Source: Flammeovirgaceae bacterium UBA2786
GTDB taxonomy: Bacteria; Bacteroidota; Bacteroidia; Cytophagales; Cyclobacteriaceae
NCBI GenBank assembly: GCA_002352225.1
Contig: DEIA01000056.1
Coordinates: 11,174-75,173 of the forward strand
Length of the DNA: 64,000 nt
Direction of reading: 5' to 3'
A program made the position numbers and the translations under genes. The notes beneath the pieces are model-generated. The model did no database searches. It worked only from the letters and a program-made list of their open reading frames with translations, and was not told where the DNA came from. Positions 51,316 through 58,418 of this stretch are shown one piece after another; position 1 is the stretch's first letter, and the number at the start of each line of letters is the position of its first letter.

Positions 51316-52230
51316 TTAAATAAGCATTGCCAAAACTCCTTCCTTTAATGAATAAGACGAAACCCGGATGTCCGCGAACCGATACGCATTAAGCAAGTAC
51401 CGGATCAGGCAACAAGCCACTACAATCATATCCACGCGCATTTCAATCATACCCGGTATCTGCATACGCGCGGTGCGGTCTTTAATCAGAAGCTCTTCAT
51501 AAATTTCATCAAATGCCTTAATTGAAAAAGGTGTTTCGGGCGCCTCCGTTACCGGGATGTTGTTACGAAAACAATAGATATCACTGAGTGTATCAAACGT
51601 GCCACTTGATCCAACAAGCGTTTCAGGTTTATGTTTGTGTAATTGATCAAATAGTAGTTTTAATTCTTCGTCAAAAAAACTGAATATAGCCTTAATTTCT
51701 TCCGGACGGATAGGATCACTTTTCTGAAACCGTTCCAGCAGTCGCTGGCCGCCAATTTCAAAACTGTAGCTCCAGAAAATTTCAGTAGCGTTGGCGATAA
51801 TGAACTCCACACTACCACCGCCAATATCCATAATCAGATGTTTTTTATCGCCCATGGCAATGGCAGCACGCGCTCCGAAACAAATGTATTCAGCCTCTTG
51901 CACGCCCCGAATGATATTGGTTTTAATACCGGTTTCAACTTCAATTAGATTGGTTACATCTTTTCCATTGGTAGCGTTGCGCAATGCACTGGTACCAAAA
52001 GCCAATATCTTGCTTACGCCTGCTTCAACAAGCGTTTCTTTAAATGCCTTCATGGTTTTTAACGCCCGGGCAATAGCATCATCCGTAATTAGGTTGCGAT
52101 TAATGCCGCCCACCCCAATTTTTACGGGTACCTTTTCGCGATGTGCGATGTAAAAATGCCCGCCTTCCACCGTAGCTATCAGCAGGTGAAAGGTATTGGT
52201 GCCCATATCGATAATCGCTATTTTATTCAT
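51316..52230 (-). CDS. Ppx/GppA-family exopolyphosphatase, short form
   Basis: 304 residues, lacking the C-terminal HD-like half of E. coli Ppx and GppA (about 500). Hydrolyses polyphosphate or the pentaphosphate of pppGpp. The ASKHA phosphate loops are present: DMGTNTFHLLIA at the start, AFGTSALRNATNG near 80, IMDIGGGSVEFI near 135 and LVGSSGTFDTLSD near 206. The short form is common in Bacteroidota. It ends directly against the toxin gene on the other strand, with no spacer. Confidence 0.9.
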   Translation of the reverse strand: MNKIAIIDMGTNTFHLLIATVEGGHFYIAHREKVPVKIGVGGINRNLITDDAIARALKTMKAFKETLVEAGVSKILAFGTSALRNATNGKDVTNLIEVETGIKTNIIRGVQEAEYICFGARAAIAMGDKKHLIMDIGGGSVEFIIANATEIFWSYSFEIGGQRLLERFQKSDPIRPEEIKAIFSFFDEELKLLFDQLHKHKPETLVGSSGTFDTLSDIYCFRNNIPVTEAPETPFSIKAFDEIYEELLIKDRTARMQIPGMIEMRVDMIVVACCLIRYLLNAYRFADIRVSSYSLKEGVLAMLI

Positions 52231-52274
52231 TCGAATTCAGGTAGCCAAGATACGCATCTGGTGCTAACTATTTC

Positions 52275-52282
52275 TATCTTTG
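52275..52282 (+). promoter_or_regulatory. -7 promoter element upstream of the carboxylase gene
   Basis: TATCTTTG matches TAnnTTTG. No TTTG lies 19 bases upstream. It argues against the in-frame TTG at 52280 as a start codon, because that lies within the box, and for the ATG at 52301. Confidence 0.55.
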
Positions 52283-52300
52283 AGTGAAGCACAATCAGCT

Positions 52301-53872
52301 ATGACTAAACGAAAAATAAAATCCGAGACTCTTCAACCTAAGTTTGATGAACTGGAACGCAAAAATCTGGAATCACTTTTAGGGGGAGGAGAAAAGCGAA
52401 TAGAACAACAACATAAACGGGGTAAGCTTACGGCCCGCGAACGCATTCACTTATTATTAGACGAAGGTTCGTTTGAAGAGTTGGGAAAATTTGTAATGCA
52501 CCGGGCTAAAGATTTTGGGTTGGATAAAGAGCATTACCTGGGCGATGGTGTGATTACCGGCTATGGGACGATACAGGGTAGGTTGGTGTATGTGTTTTCG
52601 CAGGACTTCACTGTGTTTGGTGGCTCTCTTTCCGAAACCCATGCCGAAAAGATTGTAAAGATTATGGAACTAGCCATGAAGAATGGTGCTCCAGTTATCG
52701 GGCTGAACGATTCGGGCGGAGCACGTATTCAGGAAGGAGTAGTTTCGCTGGGCGGCTATGCCGATATATTTTATCGCAATGTAATGGCATCGGGTGTGGT
52801 GCCGCAGATCTCGGCTATTATGGGACCGTGTGCAGGGGGTGCCGTGTATTCGCCTGCTATTACCGATTTTATTTTCATGGTAGAAAATACTTCGTTTATG
52901 TTTGTAACAGGTCCCAATGTAGTAAAGACCGTTACACACGAAAACGTAACAGCCGAAGAGTTAGGGGGAGCATCGGCACACAGTACAAAAAGTGGTGTAA
53001 CGCATTTTGCCAGCGCTAATGAGGCAGAGTGTATTGCACAGATTAAACAGCTGTTCAGTTACATTCCACAAAATTGTGAAGACACAGTTCCGAATTTACC
53101 TTACACATCGGGCAATGAAAATCGGCCAGCGTTGAATGAAATTATTCCGGCCAATCCCAATCAACCCTACGATATGCGCGAGGTGATTGCCGGAGTAGTG
53201 GACGAGAGTTCGTTCTTTGAGGTGCATAAAAATTTTGCAGAAAATATTGTTGTTGGCTTTGCACGCCTGGGCGGAAGAAGTATTGGTATTGTGGGAAATC
53301 AACCGGCTGCGTTGGCGGGCGTGTTGGATATTGATGCGAGTGTAAAGGGCGCCAGGTTTGTTCGCTTCTGCGATTGCTTTAATATTCCATTGCTGATACT
53401 GGAAGATGTGCCGGGATTTTTACCGGGCACCGATCAGGAATGGAATGCGATAATTACCAACGGAGCAAAGTTGCTGTATGCTTTTTCAGAAGCAACCGTG
53501 CCGCGCGTTACCGTAATTACACGTAAGGCATATGGTGGTGCGTATGATGTGATGAATTCCAAACATATTGGGGCCGATTTGAACTATGCCTGGCCCACAG
53601 CCGAGATTGCCGTAATGGGGGCAAAAGGCGCGGCTGAAATTATTTTCAAAAAAGAAATTTCAGAAGCAGAAGATCCAACTTCTAAACTAAACGAGAAGGT
53701 AGATGAGTACACCAGGAAGTTTGCAAACCCGTATCGGGCTGCACACAGAGGGTATATAGATGAAGTGATTTATCCGGATCAGACCCGTGAAAAATTAATG
53801 CGAGCTTTTGCGATGTTGGAGAATAAAGCCGCGACACTGCCCAGAAAGAAGCATGGGAATATTCCATTGTAA
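52301..53872 (+). CDS. Acyl-CoA carboxylase beta subunit (propionyl/methylmalonyl-type)
   Basis: 523 residues from the ATG at 52301. Carboxyltransferase subunit that moves CO2 from carboxybiotin to an acyl-CoA, most likely propionyl-CoA. Crotonase-fold marks: GKLTARERIHLLLDEGSFEE, LNDSGGARIQEGV, IMGPCAGGAVYSPA, ILEDVPGFLPGTDQEW and RKAYGGAYDVM near 410. The end AHRGYIDEVIYPDQTREKL is typical. The alpha (biotin) subunit is not in the window. An in-frame start at 52280 would lie in the promoter box. Confidence 0.92.
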   Translation: MTKRKIKSETLQPKFDELERKNLESLLGGGEKRIEQQHKRGKLTARERIHLLLDEGSFEELGKFVMHRAKDFGLDKEHYLGDGVITGYGTIQGRLVYVFSQDFTVFGGSLSETHAEKIVKIMELAMKNGAPVIGLNDSGGARIQEGVVSLGGYADIFYRNVMASGVVPQISAIMGPCAGGAVYSPAITDFIFMVENTSFMFVTGPNVVKTVTHENVTAEELGGASAHSTKSGVTHFASANEAECIAQIKQLFSYIPQNCEDTVPNLPYTSGNENRPALNEIIPANPNQPYDMREVIAGVVDESSFFEVHKNFAENIVVGFARLGGRSIGIVGNQPAALAGVLDIDASVKGARFVRFCDCFNIPLLILEDVPGFLPGTDQEWNAIITNGAKLLYAFSEATVPRVTVITRKAYGGAYDVMNSKHIGADLNYAWPTAEIAVMGAKGAAEIIFKKEISEAEDPTSKLNEKVDEYTRKFANPYRAAHRGYIDEVIYPDQTREKLMRAFAMLENKAATLPRKKHGNIPL

Positions 53873-53935
53873 CCGGTTTTGTGCTGTGTTTTTACCCTGA
53901 TTTATTTTTATCTTTAGTACCTAATTAAATGCAGT

Positions 53936-54166
53936 ATGGAAAGAATTGTGATTCAAGTGGATGACAGCGCAGGTAAGATTTACCGGCAGTTAAGCGCAGA
54001 TAAACAGTTACTGATTTCTGATGCACTTAGTTTGGTTTTGAAAAAGGCCGGAAATGATTCTTCTGATGTGGAATACAGGAAACTTCTGGATGAATTCGGC
54101 CAACAGGCTATTGCAAACGGACTGACTCCTGAAATATTGGAAGATCTGTTAAAAAAAGATGATTAG
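53936..54166 (+). CDS. Antitoxin-like protein paired with a PIN-domain toxin
   Basis: 76 residues. It starts MERIVIQVDDSAGKIYRQLS, a ribbon-like N-terminus followed by helices (KQLLISDALSLVLKK), and ends in a helical neck that would bind a PIN partner. No strict family recognised. Its last 8 bases overlap the PIN gene, the usual arrangement for a toxin-antitoxin pair. Confidence 0.7.
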   Translation: MERIVIQVDDSAGKIYRQLSADKQLLISDALSLVLKKAGNDSSDVEYRKLLDEFGQQAIANGLTPEILEDLLKKDD

Positions 54167-54566
54167 TCTTTTTGTAATAGATACCAGTACGCTTATTAGC
54201 GCTCATTTATTACCTGCTTCTATTCCCCGACAGGCCTACGATTTAGCATCACGCAAGGGTATAGCTGTGTTTTCGAAAACCACTTTTCACGAATTCGCAA
54301 CAACCTTTACACGTGAAAAATTTGAACGTTATCAATCTCTTGAAAACAGATTAAGGATGATTAAGCTGGTTGAGCAGAAGGGGCATTTTAAAGAAGTTTC
54401 GATACAGTTAAAAGTTTGTCGTGACCCAAGAGATGATATGTTTTTGGAACTAGCCGTAAGTTGTGATGCTTCTGCAATAATTACGAGCGATCCGGATTTA
54501 CAGATTCTGCATCCATTTCGGCACATACCCATTGTTTCTCCATTAGATTTTTTGAGGATACCTTAA
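54159..54566 (+). CDS. PIN-domain (VapC/COG1569-like) ribonuclease
   Basis: 135 residues. PIN nucleases cleave RNA, with acidic residues binding metal. Seen here: VIDTST near residue 7, EFATTF near 46, RDPRDDMFLELA near 90 and ITSDPDLQIL near 108, which together give the four acidic positions. The length and the DPRDDMFLELA motif match the COG1569 PIN family. The upstream overlap with a small gene suggests a toxin-antitoxin pair. Confidence 0.88.
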   Translation: MISLFVIDTSTLISAHLLPASIPRQAYDLASRKGIAVFSKTTFHEFATTFTREKFERYQSLENRLRMIKLVEQKGHFKEVSIQLKVCRDPRDDMFLELAVSCDASAIITSDPDLQILHPFRHIPIVSPLDFLRIP

Positions 54567-54585
54567 GTTTTAAAATTCATTTAAA

Positions 54586-54912
54586 ATGACTCTGCAAAAC
54601 GCCCAGCAACAAGTTGACGAATGGATTAAAACACATGGCGTACGCTACTTCAGTGAACTTACAAACATGGCCATTCTTACCGAAGAAGTAGGCGAAGTAG
54701 CCCGCATTATGGCCCGCAGGTATGGCGATCAATCCGAAAAGGAATCAGATAAGAGTAAAGATCTGGCTGATGAAATGGCTGATGTATTGTGGGTGTTGAT
54801 TTGCCTGGCCAATCAAACCGGGGTAAATCTTACTGAGGCCTTTCAAAAAAACATCGAAAAGAAAACCATCCGCGATAAAGACCGCCATCATCAAAATCCA
54901 AAATTGAAATGA
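54586..54912 (+). CDS. MazG-like nucleotide pyrophosphohydrolase
   Basis: 108 residues. All-alpha NTP pyrophosphatase that cleaves NTPs to NMPs, often for housecleaning. The metal site is EEVGEVARIM (EExxE) and ADEMADVLWVLICLAN (ExxD), as in MazG-like proteins. The C-terminal IEKKTIRDKDRHH is common to short forms. It overlaps the next gene by 4 bases (ATGA). It lies 20 bases after the PIN gene and may be unrelated to it. Confidence 0.9.
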   Translation: MTLQNAQQQVDEWIKTHGVRYFSELTNMAILTEEVGEVARIMARRYGDQSEKESDKSKDLADEMADVLWVLICLANQTGVNLTEAFQKNIEKKTIRDKDRHHQNPKLK

Positions 54913-56546
54913 AAAATTTTCTAATTGTCATTCTGTTTGCCGGCCTTGCAGCCTGTAAGTCCAAACCAGCAGCCAATCAGGTTGTGTTTGGTAAAGTCTG
55001 GACGGGAAATGAAAAATCGGCCTGGGCCGAAGGGTTTGCTGTAATTGGTGATTCTATTGTAGCCGTTGGCTCACGCAATGAAATTGAAACCTGGACAGGA
55101 CCGCAGACGAAAGTAATTGAAACCGACAAAGGAAACCTGATAGTACCTGGTTTTATCGATTGCCATACGCACTTCATGGAAGGTGGTTTTGCGTTGGCAT
55201 CTGTTCAACTACGTGATGCCAAAACCAAGGAAGAGTTTATCAACCGGATAAAAGCATTTGCATTAACTCAGCCAAAGGGTGCATGGATTACGAGTGGTGA
55301 TTGGGATCATGAAAACTGGGGCGGTGAATTGCCTACGCGCGATTGGATTGATTCTGTTACCCGCGATAATCCGGTATGGATAAATCGACTGGACGGACAC
55401 ATGAATCTGGCCAATACAGCAACTTTAAAACTGGCAGGCGTGGATGATAACGCAAAGGAGGTAACAGGAGGTGCTATTGTGCGCGACAAGAAGGGTAGGA
55501 TTACGGGTGTATTCAAAGACAATGCAACCTCCCTTATTGATCCGGTTGTGCCCGATCCTTCAGATGAGCAAAAGGACATGGCATTACATGCTGCTATGAA
55601 TTATGTAGCCAGTTTTGGGGTTACCTCCATCCATAATATGGATGGTTATATGGATGTATTTGAGCGGGCAAGAAAATCAGATGCACTGATAACAAGAATT
55701 TATGCCGGCATGTCGCTTAGAAAGTGGCGCGAGCTAAATGAAAAAATTCAGCAACAAGGACGTGGCGATAAGTGGTTACGAATAGGATCATTAAAAGCAT
55801 TTGTAGATGGTTCGCTGGGTTCGCATACGGCCGCCTTCTTTAAGCCTTTTGAGGATACACCAACCGACTCCGGTTTTTTTGTAGTTACCGAGGCGGAACT
55901 TTATAAGAGAATAAAATCGGCAGATAGTGCCGGCTTGCATGTAATGACACACGCCATTGGCGACAAAGCGGTTAATACGCTACTGAATATTTATGAGCGT
56001 GTGATAAAAGAGAATGGAGAACGCGACAGGCGTTTTAGAATGGAACACTCGCAGCATCCCAAACAGGAAGACTTTAGAAGATTCGCTGAACTTCAGGTAA
56101 TACCCAGTATGCAACCCTACCATGCTATTGATGATGGCCGGTGGGCCGAGAAGTTTATTGGCGAACGGATAAAAACCACCTATGCATTCAGATCTTTTTT
56201 GAATGCTCAGGCCAATCTTGTTTTTGGCAGCGATTGGTTTGTTGCGCCACCCATTCCGCTTGAAGGAATTTACGCGGCTGTTACCCGGCAAACTATTGAT
56301 GGTAAGAACCCGGATGGTTGGGTACCCGAACAAAAAATTTCGGTAGAAGAAGCGCTGAAGTCATACACAATTCGTGCGGCCTATGCTTCGTTTGAAGAAG
56401 ACATAAAAGGCTCCATCGCTACGGGTAAGCTTGCTGATTTTGTTATACTCGAACGAGACATTACACAAATTGACCCCGTAGGAATACGCGAGGTTAAGGT
56501 ATTGAAAACTGTAGTGGGTGGAAAGACGGTGTACGAACGCCAGTAA
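54909..56546 (+). CDS. Lipoprotein amidohydrolase, YtcJ-like
   Basis: 545 residues. The signal sequence MKNFLIVILFAGLAAC places Cys16 as a lipid anchor. Metal-dependent amidohydrolase (amidohydro_3/YtcJ group): GFIDCHTHFMEGG supplies the HxH ligands; GSLKAFVDGSLGSHTAAF, MTHAIGDKAVNTLL and RMEHSQHP follow; LVFGSDWFVAPPIPLEGIY supplies the last Asp. The substrate is unknown. The start overlaps the MazG-like gene. The stop abuts the comB stop on the other strand. Confidence 0.9.
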   Translation: MKNFLIVILFAGLAACKSKPAANQVVFGKVWTGNEKSAWAEGFAVIGDSIVAVGSRNEIETWTGPQTKVIETDKGNLIVPGFIDCHTHFMEGGFALASVQLRDAKTKEEFINRIKAFALTQPKGAWITSGDWDHENWGGELPTRDWIDSVTRDNPVWINRLDGHMNLANTATLKLAGVDDNAKEVTGGAIVRDKKGRITGVFKDNATSLIDPVVPDPSDEQKDMALHAAMNYVASFGVTSIHNMDGYMDVFERARKSDALITRIYAGMSLRKWRELNEKIQQQGRGDKWLRIGSLKAFVDGSLGSHTAAFFKPFEDTPTDSGFFVVTEAELYKRIKSADSAGLHVMTHAIGDKAVNTLLNIYERVIKENGERDRRFRMEHSQHPKQEDFRRFAELQVIPSMQPYHAIDDGRWAEKFIGERIKTTYAFRSFLNAQANLVFGSDWFVAPPIPLEGIYAAVTRQTIDGKNPDGWVPEQKISVEEALKSYTIRAAYASFEEDIKGSIATGKLADFVILERDITQIDPVGIREVKVLKTVVGGKTVYERQ

Positions 56547-57248
56547 TCAACAAACCAGTTCGCCACGCACTAACTTAGGAATTACCGTGTATTGATCGGG
56601 CGTTAAACAGAATTCGATGTCTTTCTGAATGTTTAATCGCTGTAAGCGCTTAACATGCGAAGAGGCACTCAGAAATTCGACCATGTTGCCTTTAGCCTGA
56701 TTGTATAAACGTTGCGCGGCAAGCGGGGCATCGCAATCAGGTTCAATATGATTTTTCAATTTCTCTACCAACGCACCTGCAAAAAGTGTGTCTTCCAGAT
56801 TTACTTTACCTTTCCAGCCTGCACATACAATCAGTATGTTGTTGTGACTGAATAAAAGGTATTTTGTTATTGAACTAAGATTGAGAAAGCTACCGATAAT
56901 AATTTCTCTGGCTGCTTTTGATTTTTCTATTGCCTGGGTGCCGTTGGTTGTAGTGAAGGCAATTTTCTTTCCGGCTACCTGATCGCCCATGTATTCGAAG
57001 GGTGAGTTTCCCTTATCAAAGCCTTCTACTTTTTTTCCATCCCGTTCGCCAGAGGTAATGTAGCCTCTCGTTTTCATTTGCAGGCACTCTTCCTGGCTGG
57101 CGAAAGGAACAATGCGTTCGGCTCCATGGGCAAAAGCGGTAACCATACAGGAGGTAGCTCTTAGTATATCAACCACTACAATGGTTCGGTCTTCTAATTT
57201 ATACAAGTGAATTAACTCGGGACTTAAACAAACGTCAATGGTCTTCAT
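56547..57248 (-). CDS. comB: 2-phosphosulfolactate phosphatase ComB
   Basis: 233 residues. Dephosphorylates 2-phosphosulfolactate to sulfolactate, a step first found in coenzyme M synthesis and also present in bacteria without CoM. Conserved segments are VVVDILRATSCMVTAF near residue 24, SGERDGKKVEGFDKGNSP near 61 and KIAFTTTNGTQAIEKS near 89. No other CoM gene is in the window. It lies 39 bases after gcvT, likely in the same transcript. Confidence 0.9.
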   Translation of the reverse strand: MKTIDVCLSPELIHLYKLEDRTIVVVDILRATSCMVTAFAHGAERIVPFASQEECLQMKTRGYITSGERDGKKVEGFDKGNSPFEYMGDQVAGKKIAFTTTNGTQAIEKSKAAREIIIGSFLNLSSITKYLLFSHNNILIVCAGWKGKVNLEDTLFAGALVEKLKNHIEPDCDAPLAAQRLYNQAKGNMVEFLSASSHVKRLQRLNIQKDIEFCLTPDQYTVIPKLVRGELVC

Positions 57249-57287
57249 GTCAGAACTTTGATGGCTTTGATTAAATAAATCACAGTT

Positions 57288-58367
57288 TTAGACAAGAGGC
57301 AATTTTGCAACAACTCCTTTAAGTGCCCGTCCCCTTACATCAACAAAAATCTCTGTGCCCACGGCAGCAAATTCAGTTGCTACATATCCTAAGCCAATGC
57401 CTATGTTCAGCATGGGCGACTGTGTGCCTGATGTAACCTTCCCGATTACATTTCCGGCAGCATCTTTTAATGGGTAATCGTGTCGGGGAATGCCACGATC
57501 GATCATTTTAAATCCAACCAATTTTTTCTTTACCCCATCTTCTTTCTGTTTTTTAAGGTTGGCGCTGTTAGTAAATTCTTTGGTGAATTTTGTAATCCAG
57601 CCTAACCCCGCTTCTAATGGCGAGGTAGTATCGTCAATATCATTTCCATACAGGCAGAAACCCATTTCAAGTCTTAAGGTATCGCGTGCACCAAGCCCAA
57701 TAGGTTTAATATCTGCCTCTTTACCGGCTTCAAAAATAGAGTTCCATACTTTTTCAGCGTTTGCATTCTTCACGTAAATCTCAAAACCACCGGCACCGGT
57801 ATACCCTGTATTGCTCATCATTACATCGGCCACACCGGCAAATGTGCCAATGGCAAAGTGGTAATATTTGATTGTACTTAAATCGGTAGAAGTTAATTTT
57901 TGCAAAACGGAAACAGCTTTGGGCCCTTGTACAGCAAAAAGGCAATACTCGTCCGATAGATTTTTTAATGTGGCTCCTTTCGTATTGTGTTTTACAAACC
58001 AGTTCCAGTCTTTATCAATGTTGCCGGCATTTACTACAATGAAGTAATCGTTCTCTTTAATTCGATACACAATCAGGTCGTCCACAATACCACCGGTTTC
58101 ATTAGGCAGGCAGGTGTATTGAGCCTGGCCATCTATCAGTTTAGAGGCATCGTTGCTGGTGATGCGTTGGATCAATTCCAGCGCATGAGGACCCTCAACC
58201 TTAAACTCGCCCATGTGCGACACATCAAATACACCTACGCCATTGCGTACGGTCATGTGTTCTTCAATATCGGATGAGTACCGCACGGGCATATTAAAAC
58301 CGGCAAAGGGTACAATCTTGCCACCCAGGGTTACGTGTAGCTGATGTAAGGGAATATTCTTTTCCAT
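57288..58367 (-). CDS. gcvT: Glycine cleavage system T-protein (aminomethyltransferase)
   Basis: 359 residues. Transfers the methylene group from the lipoylated H-protein intermediate to tetrahydrofolate. The start MEKNIPLHQLHVTLGGKIVPFAGFNMPVRY, VFDVSHMGEFKVEG, GYTGAGGFEIYV and ARDTLRLEMGFCLYGNDID (folate-binding Asp/Glu region) are present. gcvH and gcvP are not in the window. It lies 51 bases after the TPR membrane gene. Confidence 0.96.
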   Translation of the reverse strand: MEKNIPLHQLHVTLGGKIVPFAGFNMPVRYSSDIEEHMTVRNGVGVFDVSHMGEFKVEGPHALELIQRITSNDASKLIDGQAQYTCLPNETGGIVDDLIVYRIKENDYFIVVNAGNIDKDWNWFVKHNTKGATLKNLSDEYCLFAVQGPKAVSVLQKLTSTDLSTIKYYHFAIGTFAGVADVMMSNTGYTGAGGFEIYVKNANAEKVWNSIFEAGKEADIKPIGLGARDTLRLEMGFCLYGNDIDDTTSPLEAGLGWITKFTKEFTNSANLKKQKEDGVKKKLVGFKMIDRGIPRHDYPLKDAAGNVIGKVTSGTQSPMLNIGIGLGYVATEFAAVGTEIFVDVRGRALKGVVAKLPLV

Positions 58368-58418
58368 TGAATTACTAATAAGGTGAGCAAAAGTAAGAAA
58401 ATGATGCCGGTAATCGAA

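Noticed and set aside
53880..53935. Promoter before the PIN antitoxin gene
   Set aside because: TATCTTTA resembles the -7 box, but the last base differs and no TTTG lies at the right distance.
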